A stretch of DNA of 36,800 nt from Acidithiobacillus sp. (GTDB lineage Bacteria; Pseudomonadota; Gammaproteobacteria; Acidithiobacillales; Acidithiobacillaceae), in the NCBI RefSeq assembly GCF_023255755.1, contig NZ_JAGDVS010000066.1, forward strand, positions 1 to 36,800. Reading direction: 5' to 3'. Shown here piece after piece: positions 1 through 9,612 of this stretch (its first letter is position 1; every line of letters begins with the position of its first letter). A program made the position numbers and the translations under genes. A model generated the notes under the pieces. The model searched no databases, was not told the origin of the DNA, and saw only the letters and a list, made by a program, of their open reading frames with translations.

Positions 1-2561
1 AAGCCCACGAAAAAGGCTAAAAATACTGGAAATACGCAGATAAAGTAGGGATAATGCGTAAAAATCGCCTGAAAGTGGCGAGGAAAGGGGAATATTCCAT
101 TCTCAAGTCGTGAAATTTTTGTTATTCGAAATGCCCTGGAGAATACTCTGGCATTTTCGTCCCATTGCGACATCGGCGGCAGACCAAAAATCGCTTCCGT
201 AGTCTTCAAAATATTCACTTGCGAGTAGAGCTTAGTGTCCAGATACCCTTTCTTCACCCAGGGTCCCATAGCCAGCGCGAAGGTCCGGTGTGCATTGATA
301 TGGTCCGCGCCGGACTGGGCATCGTCCTCGGTCAGGAACACGACCATGTGTTTCCATTCCGGCGTAGTGGACAGATAGTGAATAAACCCGGCCGTCGCGT
401 AATCATTGTTGGCCACGTAGTAGTTTGGGGTGTAATAGCAGGGCGAACGACCTGCCGTATGATCATCCGGCAACCAGATGTAAATAAAATGCGGGAATTG
501 GGCACCCGGATGGGCTTTCAGCCAGTGTACCGCCGTTTTCTCCCGGTAGGTATCGAGCATCATCCGGTCCCAGCCGGGGAAACCGGTGGCCAGATGTTTT
601 TTCATCACCGTGGAGATATTGCCCGCCTGAGACCGCGAGACAAATTCGCCGAAGTCCTCAAAGGAGACCTTGTGATCGAGCAGGTCATTAAAGAGAAAAA
701 GTCGCTGCGGATAGCTGATCCACGGATTAGACCACTTGCCCAGTACCGAGAGATTTTCATAAATCGCATAAGGGTTATCCACACCGAGAGGCATACCACC
801 AGTCCCCGCTGCACCACCGGGTACCAAAGATTGCGTCCAGCCCGGATTGGGGACTAGCCCCCGCCCGGAGTAATACTCCGGCCACGTGCGCTGCACAAAG
901 TCTGAATCTGAAGCAGCCGTCGTCCATTGATGGCCCTGTGCAGTCACTTCGCCATCGGCCATAAAGTGCACAAACAAGGTGTTATGACGGGCGAGATGAT
1001 AGAGATTGGGCAAATCCTTGGGCCCATATAGGTCAAGATGCGGCTCCGCCCAGGCCCCGGCGCGTTTATATTCGCCCAGGTCTTCGTCGAAGGTCTTGTT
1101 TTCGCGCAAAATGAAGACCACGTAGTGGATGTGTTTGCGCAGAAAGGCGGTGGTTTTGACGTCTTCCAGATGACGGGCTTCGCGCTGGGCATCAGTAAAA
1201 CCATCATTGCGCAGGCTTTGCCGGGTCCAGGCCGGGAGATGGGTCGCAAGGTCATTCAGCTCAACTTTCTGAATGAGCCCGTCCATCATGTCGCCCACCC
1301 ACTGGTGTTCGACATTGGGGCCGGAGCCCAGGCCTTTGGCGGCCACCACGTAGAGGGCGTTGTCCGCATGGCTGATTGCCGTCGGATACCAGCCCGTCGG
1401 GATGAGGCCGAGGCCTTTGCCAGTCTGATCGTTATAGACAGCGACATCGTTGTTGCCCGCATTGGCCACAAAGAGTTTACCGCCAGCAATGGTCAGGCCG
1501 TCGGGATAGCTGCCTGGCGGGGCGTCGGGATAGGGGCTGTCATCGAGGAAGCCTTTGACGCAGAGACCGACGGTGTCCACTTCGGCGACACGGTCGACAT
1601 TGGCGAGGGCTACAAAAACATCCGGGGAATGCGGGACGGCGACCAATGCCGTGGGGTGGACACCGGCAGCGGTCTTGTCGGGACCGGTAGAAGGACCGAC
1701 GCGCACCGTACCCAATAACCGCATGGTCACGGGATCAACCACTGCTACGGCGTTACCGCCCCAGAGGCTGATTACCAGCTTCTGGCCGCCATCGGCAAAA
1801 ACGACCGCATAGGGGTAGGGTCCAACATTGAGGTAATCGGTCTGCCCACTCTGAATATCGACTCGCGCCAGGCTGTTGGACAACATACCCGCCACATAGA
1901 GATATTTACCGTGGGGACCTACCGCCACGGCGTCGGGGTAAAACAGCCTCGGCTGATTCACATAGTGCCCCTGATATACGTAGGGATACTGGTCCTTGGG
2001 GAAGGGCTGCCAAATCAGTGGGTAGCGGCGCAAGAGCGTGAGCTTGCCGCCTTTTAGGGTGAACGCAGCAATATCACCACTGTCTCCGCCCGCGGCGTAG
2101 AGGGTTTGGTCAGGTCCAATCGCCATACCCTGAAAAAAACTCTGATGACCGATGACATCACCATGCAGATCGGTGACATCGGTAGAGTTGGGGGCCGCTT
2201 TCCCGGCATCTTTTTTGTAGGCAGCAATCTCTGCCACGCGATCCAGGCTCTTCTGATCGTAGAGGGTGATGGTTTGCGCACGGGTCGCGCCATTCGCCAT
2301 AGCGGCGACATGATTCCCTACCGGCACCACGTCAGTCGCGAAGTTGGGGGCACCGTTGACTAGGCCAACCGGCCTAATGATACGCCCGGTAGGCAGGACG
2401 TGGGTCACCCAGCCTTTGTATTCTGGAGTGCTGTGCGTCGGGCCATTGCTGATGCGGGTAATGACCGGGGATGCGGCGTCAGACCACGCATAGCCAGAGA
2501 AAAACAGGTTCAACAGCAGCGTCACCACGCACACCGTCAGATTCCGACGCCTTTTTTCCAT
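1..2561 (-). CDS. Exported YncE-like beta-propeller / alkaline phosphatase-type phosphoesterase, partial (runs off left edge)
   Basis: Minus-strand reading from ATG at 2561 (RBS GGAGGAG) is open to base 1, so the ORF track misses it. N-term MEKRRRNLTVCVVTLLLNLFFSGYAWSDA (signal peptide); YVTN-type repeats (YLYVAGMLSNSLARVDIQSG, KLFVANAGNNDVAVYNDQTG); phosphoesterase motifs HYVVFILRENKTFDEDLG, HFMADGEVTAQGHQWT, HFIYIWLPDDHT, MVVFLTEDDAQSGADHINAHRT. Confidence 0.85.
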   Translation of the reverse strand, partial: MEKRRRNLTVCVVTLLLNLFFSGYAWSDAASPVITRISNGPTHSTPEYKGWVTHVLPTGRIIRPVGLVNGAPNFATDVVPVGNHVAAMANGATRAQTITLYDQKSLDRVAEIAAYKKDAGKAAPNSTDVTDLHGDVIGHQSFFQGMAIGPDQTLYAAGGDSGDIAAFTLKGGKLTLLRRYPLIWQPFPKDQYPYVYQGHYVNQPRLFYPDAVAVGPHGKYLYVAGMLSNSLARVDIQSGQTDYLNVGPYPYAVVFADGGQKLVISLWGGNAVAVVDPVTMRLLGTVRVGPSTGPDKTAAGVHPTALVAVPHSPDVFVALANVDRVAEVDTVGLCVKGFLDDSPYPDAPPGSYPDGLTIAGGKLFVANAGNNDVAVYNDQTGKGLGLIPTGWYPTAISHADNALYVVAAKGLGSGPNVEHQWVGDMMDGLIQKVELNDLATHLPAWTRQSLRNDGFTDAQREARHLEDVKTTAFLRKHIHYVVFILRENKTFDEDLGEYKRAGAWAEPHLDLYGPKDLPNLYHLARHNTLFVHFMADGEVTAQGHQWTTAASDSDFVQRTWPEYYSGRGLVPNPGWTQSLVPGGAAGTGGMPLGVDNPYAIYENLSVLGKWSNPWISYPQRLFLFNDLLDHKVSFEDFGEFVSRSQAGNISTVMKKHLATGFPGWDRMMLDTYREKTAVHWLKAHPGAQFPHFIYIWLPDDHTAGRSPCYYTPNYYVANNDYATAGFIHYLSTTPEWKHMVVFLTEDDAQSGADHINAHRTFALAMGPWVKKGYLDTKLYSQVNILKTTEAIFGLPPMSQWDENARVFSRAFRITKISRLENGIFPFPRHFQAIFTHYPYFICVFPVFLAFFVG

Positions 2562-2622
2562 TACTTTTACTCCTCCGTACAACCGTACGACAATGCATGG
2601 TCAACACCACCAACAAACGGCG

Positions 2623-3681
2623 TTAGCCGCGTTTAACCCCATATTTTTTTGTGCATACCTGCACGAACGCAGGTGGGACCGCCGCTTTCACGAAGGTATC
2701 CGCCTGCCAGGGATCGCGGAACCCCCCGGAGAACGGAATGTAGCGATATGGTTCACCAGTAAGATAGTGAATCATCTGCAACGCAATTTTGTTGGATCGC
2801 AGTTGCGCAAATACCGAACACTGGTGAAAGTACGCGTTCATTTTCGTCGGCACGTTCATAGCGGCATCAGAAATAGTGTGGATCTCTACAAACGGTACCT
2901 TATTTAAGGTCGATATCAGCGCGATTGGATAATTACCAGCCTCGTCCGCCTCATGGAATATGCGGGTACTCTGGCGGATTTGTTGAACATTGCGCAACCA
3001 GGCCGCACCAGAACCCTGAGTACCGTAGGTCATAATCCACGGCTTACGCCCCATTGGGGCCGAAAGGATTTTTCCCGGAGTATCCGGGCACTCACTTGCG
3101 GCGCGCTCCGCCAGCTTGACCAGAACAGGATCGGCATAAATATATTCGGGATTGGGATTCCCTATGGTGTACCCCTCGTCATCTGCCACCAAAGCTCTAA
3201 ACTGACCTGGTACGATGGCGCCATTTTCCTTGGTCATGTAGTTACTAAAATTCACCACCCTTGCGCCGATCACGACATCGCCCATCGACAGTTGTGACAG
3301 ATGGGATCCCGCAGTGCCCGGATCAATCATAATACCAGGCCTAAAAATGCGCTCCAACAAATAGGTGTCGATTGCCGTCAGGCTGAAACTACCAATCGGC
3401 GGCGGTGAGGACAACACGATATGTACACCATCAATGTCTCCCGTCGTAAATTGAAACATGCCTTCGTGATACTGCTTCTTATGCGTCATGACAGACGTGT
3501 ATTGTCGATATGTATCGGGACTGGCTGGCAACATAATACCCACCGTCAGTCCTGTTGCGGCAGGTTCCGCCTGAGGAAGCGCGAGGTCTTTCCCTGCTCT
3601 ATCCGCGCCATGAGCAATAGAACCATACACGGTCAATATCGCGCTGAAGCATCCACATGCCAATATACTAAAAAACCGCAT
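2623..3681 (-). CDS. Exported nucleoside phosphorylase-like protein (PNP/MTAN superfamily)
   Basis: ATG at 3681 gives signal peptide MRFFSILACGCFSAILTVYGSIAHGA; DPGTAGSHLSQLSMGDVVIG and VPFVEIHTISDAA resemble phosphorylase-superfamily motifs; paralogous to 6279..7289. Confidence 0.7.
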   Translation of the reverse strand: MRFFSILACGCFSAILTVYGSIAHGADRAGKDLALPQAEPAATGLTVGIMLPASPDTYRQYTSVMTHKKQYHEGMFQFTTGDIDGVHIVLSSPPPIGSFSLTAIDTYLLERIFRPGIMIDPGTAGSHLSQLSMGDVVIGARVVNFSNYMTKENGAIVPGQFRALVADDEGYTIGNPNPEYIYADPVLVKLAERAASECPDTPGKILSAPMGRKPWIMTYGTQGSGAAWLRNVQQIRQSTRIFHEADEAGNYPIALISTLNKVPFVEIHTISDAAMNVPTKMNAYFHQCSVFAQLRSNKIALQMIHYLTGEPYRYIPFSGGFRDPWQADTFVKAAVPPAFVQVCTKKYGVKRG

Positions 3682-3807
3682 TATTTTACCCCCCAGTACC
3701 TGTGCGCAAAATGGTATTACACTTGACCAACAACAATACGGGCACTGCATCGGCGTAAATGCCCCCTATGCAGTGCCCCAGAAGGCAACCAGATAAACTA
3801 TGAGCGC

Positions 3808-6201
3808 TTACTGGAAGCGGAAGCTCACGTTGCTCCCAACAAACACCGGCGCGCCAACCTGTCCCCGGTAATAGGAGAACGGTTTCAGTACTTGCTCTGC
3901 ATAGACCAGATAGTTATTGTCAAGAATGTTGTCGGCGTAAAGACTGAACTTAACCGACTTCACGTAGGTCGATTTGATCGGCATCTCGTAGGACGTTGTA
4001 AAATCGAGCGTCTCATATGCCGGTAAAGTGCTACCTATCGTTTCGCCCTTGTTGGTCGCCATATATTGACGTCCGACAAAATGGCCGGTCAGCGCCGCAT
4101 ACAGGCCGCCGTGCTCGTAGCGGACACCTGTCGTTGCCGTGTACATCGGGATGTAAGGCCGGTATTCTCCGGGATAGGCCGTGCCGTTCACACCAGTAGA
4201 TAGGCTGCTGTATTTAGCGCTGGTGTAGTTGTATGACCCGAAAAATGACACATGGTATTTAATGGGTACATCCAAACCAAGAGTAACCCCCTGATACAGG
4301 GCATTGCCATTATTGTACTCATAAGTCATTCCGGTAGCAGGATCGTAGTACTCGCTGAAGATATTGCTGAAGTTACGCCTGAATACGGATAAATTACCCG
4401 ATACTACATCGCTCGTGTAACGCACGCCGGCATCGTAGCTGATGTCACTCTCCGGCTGAACGGTAATGGGCGCTGGCGTGGGGGATGTTCCTATAGCCGA
4501 GTAGAAGGCGCTAATGTTCGGCACCTTATTTGTCTTACCTACACTGAAATACAGATTCACATTATGAATCGGTGTATAGGAGAATCCCAGGGACGGCTCC
4601 CAGAAGTAGTAAGTATTATTGACATGGCCGCCATAGTTGTAATAATAACCAGTCACATCATCACAACTAGTTGAGACGATGTTATATTTTACACCGGGGT
4701 ATATATGGAGGGCACCGTTCAGCAGATTGATATTATCCTGAAGATAGATATAGTTATAATTACGCGCATCATGCTCATTCCAGGCATTATTGTATCCGTC
4801 GATATTCGGAACCGGGCTGCTGCCGTACCAATACTCGGCACTATGATCCTGACTGTAATCCACCATTGCACCCAACTCGATGGTGTTATGCGGCGCAAAG
4901 AACGTCATCGATGGCAAGAAACCTATACTTTGAATGTCATCGATATAATTGTGGAACTGCGTTCCGGCAGCTCCCGATCCAAACAACGCTACCGGATCAT
5001 AGCTATTGTTTGCGGAGGGATACGCTGTCCACGGTTCGAGATTAGTCCCCACCGGGTATCCCTCATAAGTCGCGTAGCCATAATAACTATGGTTGGAGTA
5101 CGCCACATTGGTGAATGACGTCCTATTCGCTGCCTGTTGCTGAATAAAGACTTTCGTCTTGGCAAGCATATAGTCGTTTAATATGCTTTTCCACGACAAG
5201 ATCACATTCAACGCATGGGTATTCGTGCTACTGGATGCCACATCCATCGGTGGCTGGTAGGAGCGCCCGTTCTGCGCAAGCAGGGCCAGGGGCACCAAAG
5301 ATGGCTGACGCGCCGACTCATTGTTATAAACCGCGATCAGCTTTAATTGAGATAACCCGTTATTATACGGCTGAAGTAACGCAAAATAATACGAATTTAT
5401 CTTGGCGAAGATGTCGTTCATGAAACTGGGGGCATGCGTATAGGAATATTTGAACAGCATCTCGGTGCCAGTTCCTGGCAACGCCCCGCTATTCACCGCA
5501 ATACCCGTTGTGTAGTTGCCACCGCGATACCCGTACTTTCCACCAGAGGCATCGACATCCAGATAATACTTTGATGTGGGTAATGCGGGCTCGTAAGAAA
5601 TCGTGCCGCCGAGCGAGTTTATACCATTTTGCGAGGGCTGATTTGCACCGCTATAGACCTTCACTGTCGAAATCTGACCCATCGTTAACGGCGTGTAGGC
5701 GTGATCATCACCTGTTCCACCGGCGCCACCGCGAAAGGTGTTGATAATGGGTACGCCATCAAAATTGGATGCCATCTGGCTGCTTGTAAATCCCTGGTAA
5801 GTAAATTCGTTATTTACCGAAGAAAGATTACCAGGGCCTTGGGAGACTACATTCATCCCGGGCACATGCTTCAGTACAGACTGAAAATTCTGGGCCGGCG
5901 ATGCATGGGTGACCGTCTTTTTGCTCACTGAGGTTACTGCCTTTTCTGGCGGTGCGACTTTTTTAACAGCACCAACGGAGGTGACCTTTCCAAGAACACT
6001 TGAACTCGTGGTAGAGGCAACGACACCCATATCGTCGGCATCAGCGAATGTACTAGCCGACAGGCTGACTGTAGCGAGTATAGCCGCATAGAGAACCGCC
6101 GGCGCCATGTGAGTTACCGCGGCCACTGCTTTTCTATCCGCAAAGATCTTTGTACTGTATTCAGTGTACATCTTACATTCTCCATCTCTAATTAATGACA
6201 T
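3808..6201 (-). CDS. TonB-dependent outer-membrane receptor
   Basis: 797 aa; plug region (QNFQSVLKHVPGMNVVSQGPG...FTYQGFTSSQMASNFDGVPIINTFRGG), beta-barrel, C-term VGSNVSFRFQ; paralogous to 9609..11945. Confidence 0.9.
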   Translation of the reverse strand: MSLIRDGECKMYTEYSTKIFADRKAVAAVTHMAPAVLYAAILATVSLSASTFADADDMGVVASTTSSSVLGKVTSVGAVKKVAPPEKAVTSVSKKTVTHASPAQNFQSVLKHVPGMNVVSQGPGNLSSVNNEFTYQGFTSSQMASNFDGVPIINTFRGGAGGTGDDHAYTPLTMGQISTVKVYSGANQPSQNGINSLGGTISYEPALPTSKYYLDVDASGGKYGYRGGNYTTGIAVNSGALPGTGTEMLFKYSYTHAPSFMNDIFAKINSYYFALLQPYNNGLSQLKLIAVYNNESARQPSLVPLALLAQNGRSYQPPMDVASSSTNTHALNVILSWKSILNDYMLAKTKVFIQQQAANRTSFTNVAYSNHSYYGYATYEGYPVGTNLEPWTAYPSANNSYDPVALFGSGAAGTQFHNYIDDIQSIGFLPSMTFFAPHNTIELGAMVDYSQDHSAEYWYGSSPVPNIDGYNNAWNEHDARNYNYIYLQDNINLLNGALHIYPGVKYNIVSTSCDDVTGYYYNYGGHVNNTYYFWEPSLGFSYTPIHNVNLYFSVGKTNKVPNISAFYSAIGTSPTPAPITVQPESDISYDAGVRYTSDVVSGNLSVFRRNFSNIFSEYYDPATGMTYEYNNGNALYQGVTLGLDVPIKYHVSFFGSYNYTSAKYSSLSTGVNGTAYPGEYRPYIPMYTATTGVRYEHGGLYAALTGHFVGRQYMATNKGETIGSTLPAYETLDFTTSYEMPIKSTYVKSVKFSLYADNILDNNYLVYAEQVLKPFSYYRGQVGAPVFVGSNVSFRFQ

Positions 6202-6278
6202 AATAACTCGCTATTGACGGCGCCAAGCATAGCCACAGAATGTACGCATACATTTGTCGCCAGAATGGACAATCGTTG

Positions 6279-7289
6279 CTATCTCTCACAACCATCCACC
6301 AAACCACGGGGATCCGTTGGGGTTTGGTAAAAATAGTTCGGATACGGATCGCCAGACGGATAACCATATTTCCCGTGAAGTAGATTATTGCCGTAAATTT
6401 TTATCACCATTAGCATTATCTTATCGCTGATGTTCTGTGTTATTTGCGACGCCGTCTTCCGATGCGCACCTTGGAAAGGAACGCCGTTTCCGCTAAATTC
6501 AAATACACTATCGGATATGGTGCTCACCTCGATGAAAGGAATGTTGGCCAATTTTGCAACTGTAGCGGAAAACCAATCCCCATCTTCATCTACCTCATGA
6601 AAAACGTCGTCTGTTTTCTTAATAAACGATTTATCGGCAAGCCACATTGAAGACGTCCCCTGTATTCCATAATAATAGATTTCTGGCTTTTGTACTTTGA
6701 ATTCACCGTTAATCCAAGACGGTAACTTTTCTCTGTCAGCAACATATTGCGCCGCACAAGCGGTATATTTTTCCAACTTTTTGTTTAGGTAAAAATATTG
6801 ATAATCCTGAAGACTGGATTTTCCAGAAAACTCATCTGGGACGAGGCCACCTGTTGGCGACATGTAAAAATTTGCAAAGTTTACTTGTTTTGTTCCTATA
6901 ACAATATCTCCTACATGCATCTGTCCTGGCGGAATATGAGCGCCAGATGTCCCAGGGTACAGCAGAGCTTTTATATTAAAGTGATCGACCATGACTTGCG
7001 CGGTAAGCGCGCGCGTATACTCTCCGCCAAACGGCTGGATGCAGATAACTACAGGAATCTTATAAATACTTCCAATTTGATAATCAAATTGACCTATGTG
7101 AACGGATTTAATCTTTTTAAACTTTTTAAGGATGACGGCATAATGGGCAGGACCGACGGGAATGAGCAGGCCTAAATACCCACTACCGCCCAGACCCGAA
7201 AGCTTTTGATCGGCCTGCGCACTGCCAACGGAAAGCCATAAAAAACAAAAAGCCGATAAAATACAGATAATACGTCGCACAAATTTCAT
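6279..7289 (-). CDS. Exported nucleoside phosphorylase-like protein (PNP/MTAN superfamily)
   Basis: Signal peptide MKFVRRIICILSAFCFLWLSVGSAQA; YPGTSGAHIPPGQMHVGDIVIG; IPFIEVSTISDSV; shares YGIQG/YGTQG and FHEVDEDG/FHEADEAG blocks with 2623..3681. Confidence 0.72.
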   Translation of the reverse strand: MKFVRRIICILSAFCFLWLSVGSAQADQKLSGLGGSGYLGLLIPVGPAHYAVILKKFKKIKSVHIGQFDYQIGSIYKIPVVICIQPFGGEYTRALTAQVMVDHFNIKALLYPGTSGAHIPPGQMHVGDIVIGTKQVNFANFYMSPTGGLVPDEFSGKSSLQDYQYFYLNKKLEKYTACAAQYVADREKLPSWINGEFKVQKPEIYYYGIQGTSSMWLADKSFIKKTDDVFHEVDEDGDWFSATVAKLANIPFIEVSTISDSVFEFSGNGVPFQGAHRKTASQITQNISDKIMLMVIKIYGNNLLHGKYGYPSGDPYPNYFYQTPTDPRGLVDGCER

Positions 7290-7389
7290 AAGTTCCTAGC
7301 TCCTATATATTTTAAAAAAATCGTGATTCAGCTTTGAAGTCCAAGTTAAACGGGGCCACCTTTTCTCTTCGCTGCACCCGAAGATGCCT

Positions 7390-7406
7390 GGCACAAGTCG
7401 GGTGCG
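7390..7406. promoter_or_regulatory. NtrC-like dyad GGCACAAGTCGGGTGCG (weak)
   Basis: GCAC-N7-GTGC, same architecture as the sites at 30630, 36163; upstream of 7289 gene. Confidence 0.3.
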
Positions 7407-7424
7407 GTGGTGCCTTCGATCCCA

Positions 7425-7441
7425 TACACCTCTGCGGTGTA
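7425..7441. promoter_or_regulatory. Palindrome TACACCTCTGCGGTGTA
   Basis: 6-bp arms TACACC/GGTGTA with 5-nt centre; centre 35 bp from that of 7390..7406. Confidence 0.35.
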
Positions 7442-7780
7442 TCTCGAAAATTTAGCTTTCGACTATAATCGCGGTATGTTTCGTACTATTAAAGTGCTAT
7501 TTTTTTGTGATCATGCATCAAAAAACGCAACACAGAAGGGCCGTTCGCGACCCGCATGATCAGGCGTACCATGACCCAAGGAGAAGGCGCTCGCCGCTCT
7601 GGGAGATATCGCCAACGGACGACCACCATCAACGGTCGGCCCGATGTATCAGGGTGATCAAGTCTTGCAGATTGTTTTCATCAGTGGATTCAGCAGGGTG
7701 ATTCAGATATCTTTAAAGCCCGCCGCATATAGGACGAAAAGGAAGCGTGACGCTCCGCTTGCGCTGGGCGATGGCGGCAC

Positions 7781-8215
7781 TCACTTGCCAGGCCTTTGCA
7801 AGTCTGCTGGCCCGAAGCTATTGGGCAACAACTCGCTAAACGTCATTCGTTGCGGACTGCCCGCCAGCATCGACGTGTAGACCCACATCGATGGCCCGGC
7901 AAATTCATTGAGCCGCTGACGACAAGTCCCACACGGCCACGCCGGAGAGTGCCCTTTGCAGGCGATGTAGGCTGCCCGAATAGGTGTCCTGCCAAGAGTG
8001 GCGACCATCTGGCCGATCGCCACCGCCTCGGCACAGAGGCCGGAAGGATACGCTGCATTTTCAATGTTACAGCCCTGAAAAATACGCCCAGACTCGGTGA
8101 GCAGTGCCGCGCCCACCGGAAAATGGGAGTAAGGTGCGTAAGCGTGTTCCAGAATCGCTTCTGCAGCCTGGCGTAACTGGGCGAGCGTCGCCACCGAAAT
8201 GTCCGAGAAGATCAA
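7781..8215 (-). CDS. cdd: Cytidine deaminase
   Basis: TTG start at 8215 overlapping the upstream TGA (TTGA); AYAPYSHFPVGAALLTESGRIFQGCNIENAAYPSGLCAEAVAI ... PAWPCGTCRQRLNEF (HAE-like/PCxxC zinc motifs). Confidence 0.92.
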   Translation of the reverse strand: MIFSDISVATLAQLRQAAEAILEHAYAPYSHFPVGAALLTESGRIFQGCNIENAAYPSGLCAEAVAIGQMVATLGRTPIRAAYIACKGHSPAWPCGTCRQRLNEFAGPSMWVYTSMLAGSPQRMTFSELLPNSFGPADLQRPGK

Positions 8216-9612
8216 CGAACGAGTCCTGCTATTTTTCGCGGTTGCCCGCGCTGCTCCATGAAACGTATTCCCATATAATAAATTCCTCCGGTGATCGCCG
8301 CAGAACAGATCTGCCAGGGTATGAGATGAATTATCTCCGGCCCCATCAGGAAACCCAACTGAGCCAGCACCACCCCAAAAATCAGCATGCTGATAGCCCA
8401 GGGTGCAGGCCATAGGAAATAGTCCGTCCAGATATGAACGCGCAGATAGAACAGAGAAACAGCATCGCTATAGTACTTACCGTGGTACCAATCGATCACC
8501 AAAATGAAGCTGAACGGAAAGAGCAACGATCCCAGAATGGAAAGAAAGCCCTCGATAAACTCCAAAATTCCGGCCACAGCCAGCAAGGTGGAGAATACAC
8601 CGAGCAGAACGACGATAGCGGGTTGCATAAATCGATGTGGTTTACCGGTAACATTGATGACCGCGAGCAGCTTGGTCACCGCTGGATACAGATTCATGGC
8701 GTTGGTATGAGCGATAGCCAGGATCACGCCGATGGCAGAGATTTCTCCCCAGAATGGTAGGTTTTTACCCAGCAAGGCGATATTCCAGTCCCCGGTCATT
8801 TGTAGTGCTACCAGACCCAAGAGACCCATAAAAAGCACCGCAGACATCACGCCGATCGCGGGGGCAAGCAGATAAAGCACCCGATCTGATGCCTTCTCCT
8901 GAGCCGTAGGAGGCACACAAAAACGGGTGACCGTCGGAAAATCATACGACCAGGCCAACAGACTAAAACTCAGCACCAGATCAATATCCTTGCCCCAATC
9001 TACTGTTCGTGTCGTTACCGGAAGCACGAAGGCATGCTGGGTAAAGAGGTAATAGGCGAGCACCGCGTAGCAAAGCAGAAAGAGCAGAGCCGTGTATTTA
9101 TAAAATTTTTCCAGCACCTCCATACCGAAAAATACCAATGTGATTTGCAGCACGCCCAAAACGATATACCAGAGCATACCGAGGTCTGGAAACAACGTGT
9201 CGAGAATTTTCCCACCCACATCGGTATTCAGACCAAACCATCCCGCGCCAACGATGGTGTATAAAATGGCCAGAAAAGTAGCGCCCCCCATACCGAAAGT
9301 ACGTCGCGCCATCACCATGGAAATGATGGGAACCTGGCGGCCCATATGCGATAGCAACATAGCGGGAACCAGACCGATCAGCGTGGCGAACAGAACGATC
9401 AGGGCGAAATTCCACAAGCCAATCCCGTGGAGAAGCAATCCGATCACCGGCGTCGTCGCCGAGGCGGAGGCCAGCGCCCAGATCAGGAAGAGCATACCGG
9501 GTCGCATGCAACGGTCCCGGTCGGGGACTGGGGCTACTCCCAAGGTTTCCACATGGTGGATATCCAACGCCGGGGTGCTACTCACAGGGTCAGTCCGCAC
9601 TGTGGTCATCAA
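8212..9612 (-). CDS. NCS1-family purine/cytosine permease
   Basis: 466 aa multi-spanning protein; GAGWFGLNTDVGGKILD, WSYDFPTVTRFCVPPTAQEKA, NAMNLYPAVTKLL typical of NCS1 carriers; start overlaps upstream stop (ATGA-type). Confidence 0.85.
   Translation of the reverse strand: MMTTVRTDPVSSTPALDIHHVETLGVAPVPDRDRCMRPGMLFLIWALASASATTPVIGLLLHGIGLWNFALIVLFATLIGLVPAMLLSHMGRQVPIISMVMARRTFGMGGATFLAILYTIVGAGWFGLNTDVGGKILDTLFPDLGMLWYIVLGVLQITLVFFGMEVLEKFYKYTALLFLLCYAVLAYYLFTQHAFVLPVTTRTVDWGKDIDLVLSFSLLAWSYDFPTVTRFCVPPTAQEKASDRVLYLLAPAIGVMSAVLFMGLLGLVALQMTGDWNIALLGKNLPFWGEISAIGVILAIAHTNAMNLYPAVTKLLAVINVTGKPHRFMQPAIVVLLGVFSTLLAVAGILEFIEGFLSILGSLLFPFSFILVIDWYHGKYYSDAVSLFYLRVHIWTDYFLWPAPWAISMLIFGVVLAQLGFLMGPEIIHLIPWQICSAAITGGIYYMGIRFMEQRGQPRKIAGLVR

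Noticed and set aside
165-857. Plus-strand ORF of 230 aa
   Set aside because: Antisense to the phosphoesterase reading on the minus strand, which has clear family motifs; no motif in the plus-strand translation.
7331-7345. Possible sigma54 core upstream of 7289 (TTGGACTTCAAAGC on minus strand)
   Set aside because: GG-to-GC spacing is 8, not 10; outside the sigma54 tolerance.
7507-7780. Possible degenerate gene fragments (e.g. EKALAALGDIANGRPPSTVGPMYQGDQVLQ, HQWIQQGDSDIFKARR in different frames)
   Set aside because: Looks like decayed coding sequence, but I could not assign a family; not strong enough to call a pseudogene.
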